A stretch of 64,000 nucleotides of DNA from Buchnera aphidicola (Protaphis terricola) (GCF_964059145.1 NZ_OZ060405.1:310001-374000); one strand, 5' to 3'; counted from the stretch's first letter, positions 40,629 through 51,318 are shown. The notes: generated from the letters alone by a model not told the origin. Made by a program: numbers and translations.

Positions 40629-41309
40629 ATGAGTAATATTGATATTAATTCTTCTATAAATAATAATATTATTAATCAGAATATCAGTAATTTAAATAAT
40701 GTTGAAAATCCATTAGATTTACAAAATAATTTTTTAAGTCTTTTAATAGCACAAATTAAAAACCAAGATCCTACTGATCCGATCAAGAATACTGAATTAA
40801 CATCACAATTAGCTCAAATTAATACAGCAACTGGAATTGAAAAATTAAATAATACAGTAGGAAATTTTTCAAATAAAATTAATCAAAATCAAAGTATACA
40901 AATATCTTCATTAATTGGGCATCGAGTTATGATACCTAGTTCACAAATTGTACATACTAAAGATACAAAAACAGAATTTGGTATAGATTTAATCAGTCAC
41001 GCAACATCAGTTGAAATTAAAATATTAGACGAAAATGATAGAGTTATATATGTAAAAAATATGAAAAACTCAAAACCTGGAGTATATAGTTTTGTATGGA
41101 ATGGTTTAGATTTAGATGAAAATAAAGTTTTAACTGGAAAATATAATGTTAGTGTAACAGCTAAAAATAAAGATATGAATGTTCCTGTTCAAGTTTTATG
41201 CACAGCAAAAGTACATAGTATTATTACATCTTATAGTAGAGATCCTATAATAGATCTAGGCGCTATGGGGACTACAACATTATCAAAAATTCGTAAAATT
41301 TTAAAATAA
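40629..41309 (+). CDS. flgD: Hook cap/assembly protein FlgD
   Basis: Scaffold that caps the growing hook. It has 226 residues (E. coli 231). The conserved N-terminal export/cap region reads QNNFLSLLIAQIKNQDPTDPIKN followed by ELTSQLAQINTATGIEKLN; the C-terminal part shows the FlgD Ig/tudor-like domains with GVYSFVWNGLDLDENKVLTGKY. Presence of the hook cap together with flgE argues that hooks are really assembled. Confidence 0.96.
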   Translation: MSNIDINSSINNNIINQNISNLNNVENPLDLQNNFLSLLIAQIKNQDPTDPIKNTELTSQLAQINTATGIEKLNNTVGNFSNKINQNQSIQISSLIGHRVMIPSSQIVHTKDTKTEFGIDLISHATSVEIKILDENDRVIYVKNMKNSKPGVYSFVWNGLDLDENKVLTGKYNVSVTAKNKDMNVPVQVLCTAKVHSIITSYSRDPIIDLGAMGTTTLSKIRKILK

Positions 41310-41366
41310 AAAAATTTATTTATAAAAAATAATTTTAAGATATTTTACTACTAAGGAATAAAAAAT

Positions 41367-42569
41367 ATGTCAACAGTGGAAGCAATCAATGGATTAATGT
41401 CCAATAGTCATAATATAGATGTTGTATCTAATAATATAGCAAATGCTTCTACTATTGGATTTAAATCTAGTAGTGTTTTATTTTTTGATATAATATCAAG
41501 TTCACTATATTCTAATCAACTGATTAGATCAGGTGTTGGTGTTTCTAATACAAGACAAAATTTTAACAATGGAGTTTTAATACAAACTGGGAGAGATTTA
41601 GATTTAGGAATTGTACAAGATGGTTTTTTTAGAATATTAAATCCAAAAGGACAAGTTTACTACACAAGAAATGGGCAATTTATTTTAGATAAAGATAAAA
41701 ATATTATTAATATGGAAGGCATGTATTTAACTGGTCAAAATCAATTTGATTTAAAAAATAATTTAAATAATATATCTAAATTAGAACCAATTAACTTAAA
41801 AAAAGCTGAAATTCTTCAACCTAAATCAACAAATGTGATAAAATTAAATGCAGATATATTTGAAAATTCTGAATCTACCAATAGTATAACAGATTCTGAT
41901 GATGAAATACCAAATGAAGAAAATAATCATATTCTTATTTATGATAAATATGGAAAACCTAAAAATATAAGTTTTTCCATCAATCAAAATAAAAATGATT
42001 GGGAATTAAATATTAAATCAAGAAACCCTAATAATGAAGATATAAATGAAAAAATTCCACTAAAGTTTAATAAAGAAGGTATGTTGATCTCGAACTCAAA
42101 TATAAAATTAACATCAAAAGATCTGAAAAATATTACTTTAAATATAGAATGTGTTCTTAAAAAAGCAAAAAATAATATCAATTCAATACATCTTTCTCAA
42201 GATGGATATGAAAAAGGTCTTTTAAAATCTTTTGAAATTTCTAATAATGGTGAAATTATTGGTCAATATACAAATCAACAAGTAGAGAAAATTGGACAGA
42301 TATTTTTATCTAAATTTATTAATCCAGAAAAATTAAAACCAGAAAGTGGAAATGTTTGGTCAGCTACTCAGGAATCTGGAAATGAAAATATTGGAATTGC
42401 AGGAGACAAAGGATTTGGCGTATTAATTTCAAAAACTTTAGAATCTTCAAATGTCGATTTAAATAAAGAATTAATTAATATGATTGTAGCACAGAGAAAC
42501 TATCAATCTAATGCGCAAGCTTTAAAAACTGAAGATAAAATTATTAATACATTAGTTAATTTAAAATAA
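41367..42569 (+). CDS. flgE: Flagellar hook protein FlgE
   Basis: Subunit of the hook. It has 400 residues (E. coli 402). The N-terminal D0 motif [17 protein letters not shown] and the C-terminal [32 protein letters not shown] are canonical axial-protein ends, whereas the surface domains in the middle (about 150-280) are strongly diverged and Asn/Lys-rich. SD AAGGA. Located between flgD and flgF. Confidence 0.97.
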   Translation: MSTVEAINGLMSNSHNIDVVSNNIANASTIGFKSSSVLFFDIISSSLYSNQLIRSGVGVSNTRQNFNNGVLIQTGRDLDLGIVQDGFFRILNPKGQVYYTRNGQFILDKDKNIINMEGMYLTGQNQFDLKNNLNNISKLEPINLKKAEILQPKSTNVIKLNADIFENSESTNSITDSDDEIPNEENNHILIYDKYGKPKNISFSINQNKNDWELNIKSRNPNNEDINEKIPLKFNKEGMLISNSNIKLTSKDLKNITLNIECVLKKAKNNINSIHLSQDGYEKGLLKSFEISNNGEIIGQYTNQQVEKIGQIFLSKFINPEKLKPESGNVWSATQESGNENIGIAGDKGFGVLISKTLESSNVDLNKELINMIVAQRNYQSNAQALKTEDKIINTLVNLK

Positions 42570-42595
42570 CTTAAAATATTACTTTAGGTATTGTA

Positions 42596-43333
42596 ATGGA
42601 AAATTCCATATATCAATCAATGCAAGCTGCAATTCAGCTATTAGAAAATCAAAATGTAATTGCAAATAATTTATCAAATATATCCACAACTGGTTTTAAA
42701 GAAACATTTAATCTTATAATTAAAGATAAAAATTTAAAAAAAGTTAAAATAAAACAATATTATAATTTTGAACCAGGACTTCTAATTAATACACAAAGAA
42801 AATTAGATTTTATTATAAAAAATGATGGTTGGCTAGCAATATATGATCATAATGGAGATGAAGCATATACAAAAAATGGACATCTAAAAATTAACGAAAA
42901 AGGCGAACTTACTGTTCAAAATTATAAGATTATAAGTAATCAAAGTGATATTAAAGTATCTAATAAAGATAATATAAAAATATCACCAAACGGTGTTATT
43001 AAAGTAATAAAAAATCAATCAAATAAAATTTCTGAAGTAGAAATAGGGTCGATAAAATTAGTACGTTTTCCAAAAAAAGATTTTATAAAAAAAAATGGAT
43101 TATTTTATTTAAAAAATAATAAAAAATTTTTAAAAAACAAAATAATACAAACATATAAAAATGACGTTTGTATCGAACCAGAAATGCTAGAAATAAGTAA
43201 TGTAAATGCATCTAAAAATATGGTTGATATGATATCAAATGCAAGACAATTTGAAATGAATATGAAAATGATATCTATAGAAGATCAGAATATTGAACGT
43301 GCAAATCAGTTATTTAATATTAATAATAATTAA
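42596..43333 (+). CDS. flgF: Flagellar proximal rod protein FlgF
   Basis: Rod protein. It has 245 residues (E. coli 251). The axial motif is VIANNLSNISTTGFKETFN at about 22-40; the mid-region YTKNGHLKINEKGELT aligns with the FlgE/F/G core, and the C-terminal VDMISNARQFEMNMKMISIEDQN is typical. Overall it is more diverged than FlgG. Thirteen bases precede flgG. Confidence 0.95.
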   Translation: MENSIYQSMQAAIQLLENQNVIANNLSNISTTGFKETFNLIIKDKNLKKVKIKQYYNFEPGLLINTQRKLDFIIKNDGWLAIYDHNGDEAYTKNGHLKINEKGELTVQNYKIISNQSDIKVSNKDNIKISPNGVIKVIKNQSNKISEVEIGSIKLVRFPKKDFIKKNGLFYLKNNKKFLKNKIIQTYKNDVCIEPEMLEISNVNASKNMVDMISNARQFEMNMKMISIEDQNIERANQLFNINNN

Positions 43334-43345
43334 AGGAGCAAAAAT

Positions 43346-44128
43346 ATGATTCCTTCTTTATGGATTTCTAAAACAGGTCTAGATGCTCAACAAATTAATA
43401 TGAATGTGATTTCTAATAATTTAGCTAACGTGAGCACAAATGGTTTTAAACGATCTAAAGCAGTTTTTGAAGATTTAATGTATCAAACAATACGAGATGC
43501 TGGGACAAATTCATCTGCTGATACAATTCTTCCATCAGGATTACAAATAGGAACAGGAGTTCGACCAGTAACAACAGAAAGAATTCATAGTCAGGGAAAT
43601 TTATCTAAAACTGATTCTTCAAAAGATGTAGCTATAAATGGATCAGGTTTTTTTCAAGTTAAATTACCTAATGGAAAATCAGTATATACAAGAGATGGAT
43701 CATTCCAATTAGATCAAAATGGACAACTAGTAACAAATAGTGGATATATAGTCATGCCTGAAATAAATATTCCACCTAATTCAACTAACATTAATATAGC
43801 ACGAGATGGCGTTATAAGTGTTATTATACAAGGTCAAACACAACCAATTTCTATAGGACAATTGAATTTAACAGGATTTATTAATGAGTCTGGATTAGCA
43901 AGTTTAGGTGAAAATTTATATGAAGAAACTCAATCCTCTGGTATTCCTATAGAAACTACACCTGGTTTAAATGGTACAGGATTATTATATCAAGGATATG
44001 TAGAAACATCGAATGTTAATGTAGCTGAGGAATTAGTAAATATGATTCAAACACAACGAGCTTATGAAATTAATAGTAAATCTATAAATACCTCAGATCA
44101 AATGTTACAAAAATTATCTCAACTATAA
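43346..44128 (+). CDS. flgG: Flagellar distal rod protein FlgG
   Basis: Distal rod protein to which the hook attaches. The 260 residues equal E. coli FlgG, and it is the best conserved flagellar protein here: [19 protein letters not shown], the axial motif [38 protein letters not shown], and the C-terminal [29 protein letters not shown]. Confidence 0.98.
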   Translation: MIPSLWISKTGLDAQQINMNVISNNLANVSTNGFKRSKAVFEDLMYQTIRDAGTNSSADTILPSGLQIGTGVRPVTTERIHSQGNLSKTDSSKDVAINGSGFFQVKLPNGKSVYTRDGSFQLDQNGQLVTNSGYIVMPEINIPPNSTNINIARDGVISVIIQGQTQPISIGQLNLTGFINESGLASLGENLYEETQSSGIPIETTPGLNGTGLLYQGYVETSNVNVAEELVNMIQTQRAYEINSKSINTSDQMLQKLSQL

Positions 44129-44200
44129 AAATTTATCTTTATATGAAAAAATAAATTTAAAATTTACATACTAAAGTTTTTTATTAAGGATTATTTTTCC

Positions 44201-44920
44201 GTGGTAAAGTTATTTAGTTATAAAATTAAATATTATTTAACTATTCTTGCTTTATTAACTATTCAAAGTTGTGCATCTATTGAAAATCATCCACCTTTAA
44301 TCAATGGAATAACAACAGCTATAGCACCAGATGTTTCCCCAAAAATTATAAATGGTTCTTTATTCCAAGAAAATATACCTATCAACTATGGATATCAACC
44401 ATTGTTTGAAGATCATCGATCTCATAATATTGGAGATATAATAACTATTGTATTACAAGAAAACATAAGCGCAAGTAATAGTTCTTTTTCTAATATGAGT
44501 CGAAACAGTATATCTAGTTTAGGTATGTCAATAACGCCAGGTCAATTAAATCCTATATTAGGATTTAATGTTAATGATAGCAAAACAGGATTCGATAGTT
44601 TAGGAAAAAATGATTTCTACGGAAAAGGAAGTAATTCAGCTAAAAATACATTTACTGGATTAATGACTGTTACTGTTAAAAAAGTACTACCAAATGGTAA
44701 TTTACAAGTAGTTGGTGAAAAACAAGTTGCTATTAATGAAGGGGTAGAATTTATTCGTTTTTCAGGAGTAGTAAATCCTCATAATATTAATAAAAATAAT
44801 TTAATTGCATCAACTCAAATTGCAGATACACGCATTGAATATATTAGTAATAATCGTATTAATGAAACTCATAAAATTGGTTGGTTACAAAGATTATTAC
44901 TAAAAATTTCCCCTATTTAA
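44201..44920 (+). CDS. flgH: Flagellar L-ring protein FlgH (lipoprotein)
   Basis: Forms the outer-membrane bushing around the rod. It has 239 residues (E. coli 232). The GTG start at 44201 has AAGGA about 10 bases upstream. A lipoprotein signal ends at C24 (IQSC). Strong family segments: [58 protein letters not shown] and the terminal [13 protein letters not shown]. With flgI it shows that the complete ring set spanning the envelope is retained. Confidence 0.97.
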   Translation: MVKLFSYKIKYYLTILALLTIQSCASIENHPPLINGITTAIAPDVSPKIINGSLFQENIPINYGYQPLFEDHRSHNIGDIITIVLQENISASNSSFSNMSRNSISSLGMSITPGQLNPILGFNVNDSKTGFDSLGKNDFYGKGSNSAKNTFTGLMTVTVKKVLPNGNLQVVGEKQVAINEGVEFIRFSGVVNPHNINKNNLIASTQIADTRIEYISNNRINETHKIGWLQRLLLKISPI

Positions 44921-44959
44921 TATTAATAATTAAAATTTTAATTCTAAATATCATTTAAA

Positions 44960-44992
44960 CTCATAAGGGATTCAAGAAAAAACCCTTATGAG
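44960..44992. repeat. Hairpin between flgH and flgI
   Basis: Perfect 10-base arms CTCATAAGGG and CCCTTATGAG with a 13-base loop, in the 191-base gap that splits the flagellar operon. No T tract follows on the plus strand. It may be a partial terminator or an mRNA processing/stability structure between flgBCDEFGH and flgIJK. Confidence 0.55.
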
Positions 44993-45111
44993 ACAAATTG
45001 AATATAAAAATTAAAACTTATTAACTTAAAAAGATTAATTAATAAAATATTATATATTTTTTATATAATATATTAAAATAAAATTAATAAAATAAATATA
45101 TAAGGTATTTT

Positions 45112-46221
45112 ATGTCAAAGATAATATCATTATTAAAATTTATTATTTATATTTTAATGAGTTTTTGTTCTTTTGCATATGCAGAAAAAATACGTGACTT
45201 AACTAGTATTGAAGGTATCAGAGATAATCAATTAATTGGTTATGGTTTGATAGTGGGTTTAGATGGAACTGGTGATCAATCTGCTCAAGCTCCATTTACA
45301 AATCAATCATTACATAATATGTTATCTCAATTAGGTGTAACTATGTTGCCAAATACTAATATGCATCTAAAAAATGTAGCAGCAGTAATAGTTACCGCAA
45401 AACTACCTCCATTTAGTCATGCAGGAGAGCAAATAGATGTAGTAGTTTCATCTATGGGCAATGCTAAAAGTTTAAAAGGAGGTACATTATTAATGACTCC
45501 TTTAAAAGGAACTGATAATCAAATTTATGCAATTGCTCAAGGAAATGTATTAATATCTGAAAGAAACAATTTTGGAAAAACAAGCAATTTTTTTAAAATT
45601 AATCAAACTAATTCAGGTCGGATTAATCATGGTGCAACAATTGAAAAAGAAATAAATACTAATTTTGGAAAGCAAAAAATAATTAATCTTCAACTAAATG
45701 AAGAAAATTTTAGCACTGCACAAAAAATTAGTGATATGATTAATATGAGATATCCAGATACAGCTACAGCAATAAACTCTAAAACAGTACAATTAAATAC
45801 TTATCCTGATAATACTATACAAGTTCATATGCTTTCTAATATTCAAGATATAGATATTTCTATACCCTCTCAAGAAGCAAAAGTAGTAGTTAATCCTCGA
45901 ACTGGTTCTATTGTTATTAATAAAGAAGTAAAATTAGGAACATGTATAATTGCTCATCGTAACTTATCTATTATAATACATAAAATAATAGATCAAAAAA
46001 ATTATTTAAATATTTTAGATCCGAATTTAAATAATCAAAAAAATTTATTAAAGGATATTCATAATAAAAATTATATTAATAGTGAAACACTTAATAATAA
46101 AAATTTAAATAATATTGTACAAACATTAAATGTTTTAGGAACACAACCTGATGAATTGATCTCTATTCTTCAATCAATGAAAAATGCAGGTTGCTTACAT
46201 GCTAAATTGGAGATTATTTAA
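45112..46221 (+). CDS. flgI: Flagellar P-ring protein FlgI
   Basis: Periplasmic ring protein around the rod. It has 369 residues (E. coli 365). The signal peptide ends at FAYA (about residue 24), then EKIRDLTSIEGIRDNQLIGYGLIVGLDGTGDQ, a block nearly identical in all FlgI proteins; KNVAAVIVTAKLPPFSHAGEQIDV and GGTLLMTPLKGTDNQIYAIAQG follow. The stretch about 290-345 is Asn/Lys-rich and diverged. SD AAGG. Its stop overlaps the flgJ start by one base. Confidence 0.98.
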   Translation: MSKIISLLKFIIYILMSFCSFAYAEKIRDLTSIEGIRDNQLIGYGLIVGLDGTGDQSAQAPFTNQSLHNMLSQLGVTMLPNTNMHLKNVAAVIVTAKLPPFSHAGEQIDVVVSSMGNAKSLKGGTLLMTPLKGTDNQIYAIAQGNVLISERNNFGKTSNFFKINQTNSGRINHGATIEKEINTNFGKQKIINLQLNEENFSTAQKISDMINMRYPDTATAINSKTVQLNTYPDNTIQVHMLSNIQDIDISIPSQEAKVVVNPRTGSIVINKEVKLGTCIIAHRNLSIIIHKIIDQKNYLNILDPNLNNQKNLLKDIHNKNYINSETLNNKNLNNIVQTLNVLGTQPDELISILQSMKNAGCLHAKLEII

Positions 46222-46538
46222 TGCAATATAAGTTATATTTAAAAGATATACAAAACTATAATGTAAAATTTATTAATGAATTAAAATACCAAGTAAAAAA
46301 TAATTCTAGAAAATATGCACTAGAAACAGCTAAAGCATTTGAAAGTATTTTTATTCACATATTATTAAAAAGTATGAGAAAATCATTAAATAATGATAGT
46401 TTATTAGATAATAATCAAAGTCATTTATATACCGAAGTATATGATGAACAAATTTCACAAGAATTATCTAAAAAAGGGTTTGGTTTATCAAATATTATTT
46501 TGCAACAAATTGATCAAAATAATAAAATATATAAATAA
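46221..46538 (+). CDS. flgJ: Rod-cap domain of FlgJ, lacking the muramidase domain
   Basis: E. coli FlgJ has 313 residues: an N-terminal rod-cap domain and a C-terminal peptidoglycan hydrolase. Here only 105 residues are present, with the rod-scaffold motif ETAKAFESIFIHILLKSMR and the end LSKKGFGLSNIILQQI; the hydrolase domain is gone and the next gene follows after 25 bases, so this is a clean domain loss rather than a frameshift. Another enzyme must open the wall for the rod. The start ATG overlaps the flgI stop (TAATG). Confidence 0.93.
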   Translation: MQYKLYLKDIQNYNVKFINELKYQVKNNSRKYALETAKAFESIFIHILLKSMRKSLNNDSLLDNNQSHLYTEVYDEQISQELSKKGFGLSNIILQQIDQNNKIYK

Positions 46539-46563
46539 TAATTTTCTACATAAGGAAATCTAT

Positions 46564-48195
46564 ATGAGTTCTATATTAACTTCTACTATTGCTAATATTG
46601 ATGCGATTAAAATATTAATTGATAATCGAACAAAAAAAATTCTACATCCAAAATATAAAGATCTATCAGAACGTATCGCAATTGAGAACAATGTAGATCA
46701 GTCTAATGCTAATCCAGGAGTAAAAGTAGAAAGTATATATGATGAATATAATAATTTTATTCAAGAAGAAAAAAGAAAAACTAATGAACGAATACAAGAA
46801 GATGAAACTCGAATTGAAGAATATTCAAAATTAGAAAAGTTATTTGTTGAAAAAGTACATGTTTTTAATGATATAATAAATGAATTATATTCTTCTATAG
46901 AAGATAGTATTGTTAAAAACAATATACATATATTTGATGCAAAAATTGAAAAAAATTTAAAAAAAGTTATATATGAATTAAAAATGTTTGATGAAAAATT
47001 AAATTTTTTAGAAAATGATATTAAATATAGTATATCAGAAAAAATAAAACAAGCAAATATTTTAATTAATAAAATTTATGATTTAAATATCAATGTTCAA
47101 TTTTTTCCAGTTGCACAAATACCTGATGGTATATATAAATACATTGATGAAAGAGATAGATTAGTTGATGAACTAAATAATATTCTAGGTGTTACAGTAG
47201 AAAAAGATAGTAATAATTTTAAAGTATATTTGAAAAATGGAATATACCTAATAAATAATAATAGAAAAATAAATTTAATTGCTTTAACATCAAAAACAAA
47301 TGATAAATACATAAGTATTGGATATTGGAATGATGACGAAAAAATAATAAAAAAAATAGAACACATGGTTCCTAGTGCATCTCTAGGAGCACTTTTTCAT
47401 TTTCTAAAAAAAGATTTAAAAGATGCAAAAAATAAACTTGGCCAACTTACTATAAATTTTGCTGATAGCATTAATGAAAATCATACTTTAGGGTATGATA
47501 TATTAGGTGGTGTTGGAAAAAAAATATTTTATATTAGTCAACCTAAAATTATATCTAGTTCAAAAAATACATCACATCCATATACATCTGTTAAATGGGT
47601 ATCTACTTCTGATGCACAAGATACTAACTATATAATATCTATGAAGGACAACCATTGGATTGTTAAAAGATTACGTGATCAAACAATAGTTGATCCAGAT
47701 ATATACCAAAAAGACAATAATACATATCTTACTTTTGATGGGATAGAATTTAAAATTGAAGGCAATGAGAATGAAAATAATGTTTATATGATTCAACCAT
47801 ATGCTGATATATTCAATGAATTAAAATTATTAATTATAGAACATGTTCCATTTGCGATGTCTTCAACAAATGATAAAGATCAAAAAAATAAAAACAATGC
47901 AATTATTATATATAATTTAAATAAAGATAAATTAGTAAATAAAAAAGATACATTAAGTCAAGCTTATTTAAAATTTTTAAAATCTATATCCTATAAATGT
48001 AATGATCTTGAAGAAAGGCTGCCTTTTAAACGTAATATGATTAGAATATTAGAAAATAAAAAATTATCAATATCTGATGATATAAATGAAGATTATAAAA
48101 ATTTAAGTTATGAACAAAAATGTTATATTGCAAATGTAAAAGTCTTAAAAATGGCTGAAAAAATTTTTGATGATATTGTAGATTGTTATAGTTAA
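46564..48195 (+). CDS. flgK: Hook-filament junction protein FlgK (divergent N-terminus)
   Basis: First hook-associated protein. The start is at 46564 (AAGGAAAT upstream); the longer open frame from 46441 overlaps flgJ and adds unrelated sequence. It has 543 residues (E. coli 547). Aligned parts: DERDRLVDELNNILGVTVEKD, SLGALFHFLKKDLKDAKNKL, NTLGYDI-type NHTLGYDILG, SSKNTSHPYTSVKWVSTSDA and the C-terminal YKNLSYEQKCYIANVKVLKMAEKIFDD. The N-terminal MSSILTSTIANIDAIKILI aligns, but the axial NNIS motif and GYTRQ are replaced by charged, Lys-rich residues (20-36). flgL, next in E. coli, is absent. Confidence 0.92.
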   Translation: MSSILTSTIANIDAIKILIDNRTKKILHPKYKDLSERIAIENNVDQSNANPGVKVESIYDEYNNFIQEEKRKTNERIQEDETRIEEYSKLEKLFVEKVHVFNDIINELYSSIEDSIVKNNIHIFDAKIEKNLKKVIYELKMFDEKLNFLENDIKYSISEKIKQANILINKIYDLNINVQFFPVAQIPDGIYKYIDERDRLVDELNNILGVTVEKDSNNFKVYLKNGIYLINNNRKINLIALTSKTNDKYISIGYWNDDEKIIKKIEHMVPSASLGALFHFLKKDLKDAKNKLGQLTINFADSINENHTLGYDILGGVGKKIFYISQPKIISSSKNTSHPYTSVKWVSTSDAQDTNYIISMKDNHWIVKRLRDQTIVDPDIYQKDNNTYLTFDGIEFKIEGNENENNVYMIQPYADIFNELKLLIIEHVPFAMSSTNDKDQKNKNNAIIIYNLNKDKLVNKKDTLSQAYLKFLKSISYKCNDLEERLPFKRNMIRILENKKLSISDDINEDYKNLSYEQKCYIANVKVLKMAEKIFDDIVDCYS

Positions 48196-48222
48196 TTTAA
48201 AATTAATATATTAATATTTTCT

Positions 48223-48259
48223 AAAATAAAAACTTACTTAATAAGTAAGTTTTTATTTT
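48223..48259. terminator. Bidirectional terminator between flgK and rne
   Basis: Self-complementary arms of up to 18 bases (48223-48240 and 48242-48259; realistic 15-bp stem with a 7-base loop), including AAAACTTAC/GTAAGTTTT, with T-rich tails both ways. It separates the convergent flgK and rne. Confidence 0.75.
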
Positions 48260-48331
48260 TTCTATAATATCTTAATATAAAAAAATTAAAAATGTTTTTA
48301 GATAACATGAAATATATAATTCATAATTTTT

Positions 48332-51022
48332 TTAAAATTCTTTAATTTTAGTAACTGGTGAAGAAGAATAATTTTTTGCAGAATGCGCTCCAGCAGAAAC
48401 TTTTTTTGTATTTGGTTGAATTGTAAAAATAGTTTTTTTTACTTTTTTTTTGTATTTATTAGGAAAATTCTTAGAATAAATTTTTGTAATTGGTTCAAAA
48501 ATTTGGTTTTGTTTTTCTTTTTTTAAATTATTTAAAAGTTTATTTTGATTACATTGTAAGATATAACAATTTTTAAAAATTAATTTATTTTTTTTTCTTT
48601 CTTCAATAATATTTTTATGTTTAATTTTTTTTTTCACTTGATTAACAAAAATTTTTATATTTTTTTTAATGATATTAGTTTTATTATATTTTGATGCATT
48701 ATTTTTAATAATTATATTATTTTTATTAGGATAAAAATTACTTATTTTATTCTTTCTATACAAATAATGATATTTTTTTAAAACATTAATTTTTTTTAAA
48801 GAATTTTGAAAATTAAATTTTTTAAATTCTATTTTTTTTAAGTAAATCATATGATTTATCATTAATTTGCAAAATTGAATGTGTTTTAATTTATAAATAT
48901 TAAATATTTTATTAAAGATAAAAAAAGAATCTTTATTTTTACTTGATTTAATATTTTTATTTCTCTTTTTAAAAATATAATTTTTACTTAAAATAATATT
49001 TTTGTAAGGTATTTTTTTTTTTAAAAAAAATTTATTTCTTAGATTATATATATCTAACTGAAAAAATTTCAAAAATTCAATATAATAAATAACATTCATT
49101 ATCTCCAAATAATTAAATAAAATAACTTTTTTTTTATTAAATAAATTAAATTTATTATTTGAATTGTATCTATTTATTATATTATTTTTTTCTTGAATTT
49201 GAATTGATGATATTGGTATATTATTTTGATTAATATTATTCTGATATTTTTTTTGATTAAATTTATTTCTATTAAAAAAAAATTTTTTTTTCTTAAAAAA
49301 AGTATTTTTTAAAAAAAATATTCTTTTTATCCAAGATATTAGTTTAATAAAAAAATTATTATAAAGATTTTTTTTAAAAATAGTTTTTTGACGTATATTA
49401 TTAATATTAATATAATTATTAAATAATTTTTTATTTTTTAAAAATGGTTTATAATGAACTTTCTTTTCTTTAATATCTTGTTTAATATTTTTTATATTTT
49501 TATTTTTCTTAATACTATAAAAATAATCATTTATAGATGGTATTTCTTCACCTTTTCTGATTCTAGAAACAAAATAATGTGGAGTTTTCATATTTTTATT
49601 AGGTACTATTATCGTTTTTCCACCTGCTTGTCGTTTTTCAATCGCGTATACTGCATCTCTCTTCTCATTTAATAAATAACAAGCAATTTCTATAGGTACA
49701 ATGGCGTGTACTTCATATGTATTTTCTTTTAATGCTTCTTCTTCGATTAAACGTAAAATTGATAAAGATAAAGATTCATTATCTCTAATGGTACCTGTTC
49801 CAGTACACCGAGGACAAATATGATGACTAGAATCACCTAAAGAAGTACTAACTCTTTGCCTTGACATTTCTAATAAACCAAACCTAGAAATATTGCCAAT
49901 TTGAACTCGAGCTCTATCTTTACGTACAATTTCACGTAATTTATTTTCAACAGCTTTTTGATGACTTAGAGGTGTCATATCTATAAAATCTATTACTATT
50001 AATCCACCTAAATCTCGAAGTCTTAATTGTCTTGAAATTTCTTCTACCGCTTCTAAATTTGTATTAAAAGCTGTAGATTCAATATCTATACCTTGGGTAG
50101 AACGAGCTGAATTAATATCAATAGCTGTTAGTGCTTCAGTACTATCTACCATAATTGAACCACCTGATGGTAATTGTACCTTTCTTTGAAAAGCAGAATT
50201 AATTTGAGATTCGATTTGGTAATAACTAAATAATGGAATATTTCCAGTATAAAGTTTTATTTTATTAATAAAATCTGGACGTCCTAAAGCTGAAATATGC
50301 TCAAGAGCTATATTAAATATTCTAGGATTATCAATTAAAATTTCACCAATATCTTGCCGTAAATAATCTCTAAATGCACGAAAAATTACATTACTTTCCT
50401 GATGAATTAAAAATGGAGCAGATTTTTTTAATGCAGCTTTTTGAATAGCATCCCAATGCTTTAATCTCAGATATAAATCCCATTGTAATGATTTTATAGA
50501 TTTTCCAAAACCTGCAGTTCTAATAATTAAACCCATATTTTTAGGAAATTTTAAAGATAAAAATAGCATTTTTAATTCGCTTCTATCATGTCCTTCAATT
50601 CTTCTAGATACACCAGTAATATTAGGACTATTTGGCATTAATACTAAATAACTTCCTGCCAAACTAATAAAAGTTGTTAAAGCTGCACCTTTTTTTCCTC
50701 TTTCTTCTTTATTTATTTGAACAATAAGTTCTTGCCCTTCTTTCAAAACATCTTTAATTTCTGAATTCAAATTATCATATTTTTTAAGAAAGTATTTTTT
50801 AGAAATTTCCTTGAAAGGTAAAAAACCATGTTTTTCCATACCATAATCTACAAAAACAGCATTTAAACTTGGTTCTATTCGAGTAATTCTTCCTTTGTAT
50901 ATATTCGATTTTTTTTGTTCCGATCCAGTATTTTCTATATCAAGATCATATAAACGTTGACCATCAACAAGAGCTACACGCAACTCTTCCTGTTGAGTTG
51001 CATTAATTAACATTCTTTTCAT
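48332..51022 (-). CDS. rne: Ribonuclease E
   Basis: Endonuclease initiating mRNA decay and processing rRNA and tRNA. The start is set at 51022 ([19 protein letters not shown], as in E. coli); an open frame from 51067 adds 15 residues. It has 896 residues (E. coli 1061). The catalytic half is strongly conserved: S1 domain ([20 protein letters not shown]), DNase I-like site with [13 protein letters not shown] and LIVIDFIDM, and Zn-link CPRCTGTG. From about residue 510 on, the sequence is low-complexity Lys/Asn/Phe with no recognisable helicase or enolase sites, but the last 20 residues ([14 protein letters not shown]...) resemble the PNPase-binding tip of E. coli. Convergent with flgK. Confidence 0.96.
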   Translation of the reverse strand: MKRMLINATQQEELRVALVDGQRLYDLDIENTGSEQKKSNIYKGRITRIEPSLNAVFVDYGMEKHGFLPFKEISKKYFLKKYDNLNSEIKDVLKEGQELIVQINKEERGKKGAALTTFISLAGSYLVLMPNSPNITGVSRRIEGHDRSELKMLFLSLKFPKNMGLIIRTAGFGKSIKSLQWDLYLRLKHWDAIQKAALKKSAPFLIHQESNVIFRAFRDYLRQDIGEILIDNPRIFNIALEHISALGRPDFINKIKLYTGNIPLFSYYQIESQINSAFQRKVQLPSGGSIMVDSTEALTAIDINSARSTQGIDIESTAFNTNLEAVEEISRQLRLRDLGGLIVIDFIDMTPLSHQKAVENKLREIVRKDRARVQIGNISRFGLLEMSRQRVSTSLGDSSHHICPRCTGTGTIRDNESLSLSILRLIEEEALKENTYEVHAIVPIEIACYLLNEKRDAVYAIEKRQAGGKTIIVPNKNMKTPHYFVSRIRKGEEIPSINDYFYSIKKNKNIKNIKQDIKEKKVHYKPFLKNKKLFNNYININNIRQKTIFKKNLYNNFFIKLISWIKRIFFLKNTFFKKKKFFFNRNKFNQKKYQNNINQNNIPISSIQIQEKNNIINRYNSNNKFNLFNKKKVILFNYLEIMNVIYYIEFLKFFQLDIYNLRNKFFLKKKIPYKNIILSKNYIFKKRNKNIKSSKNKDSFFIFNKIFNIYKLKHIQFCKLMINHMIYLKKIEFKKFNFQNSLKKINVLKKYHYLYRKNKISNFYPNKNNIIIKNNASKYNKTNIIKKNIKIFVNQVKKKIKHKNIIEERKKNKLIFKNCYILQCNQNKLLNNLKKEKQNQIFEPITKIYSKNFPNKYKKKVKKTIFTIQPNTKKVSAGAHSAKNYSSSPVTKIKEF

Positions 51023-51318
51023 TATAACTTTTTCTCTCTTATTTTTACAAATAAGTAAATACATCAACAGGAAATATATATTTTTAAAAAAATTAATATT
51101 TTATTAATTCATTATGAGTTTTATTTAAAATATATATAAAATAAATTATTTTAAAATACTAATGAAATAATTTAAAAATTAATTAATAATATTATTTACT
51201 TTTTATAATTTAAAAATTATAAAAAAATTTAATTATTGATAGTAATATATTTATATATTTAATTATATTATAATTAATAAAAATTAAAAAAATTACTTTA
51301 TTAATAGAGATTTTTTTA

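Noticed and set aside
46441-46563. 41-codon N-terminal extension of flgK overlapping flgJ
   Set aside because: The upstream ATG lies inside flgJ and lacks a ribosome-binding site, whereas the ATG at 46564 has AAGGAAAT and matches the E. coli FlgK start.
51023-51067. 15-codon N-terminal extension of rne
   Set aside because: [13 protein letters not shown] at 51022 is the conserved RNase E start; the extension has no counterpart in the family.
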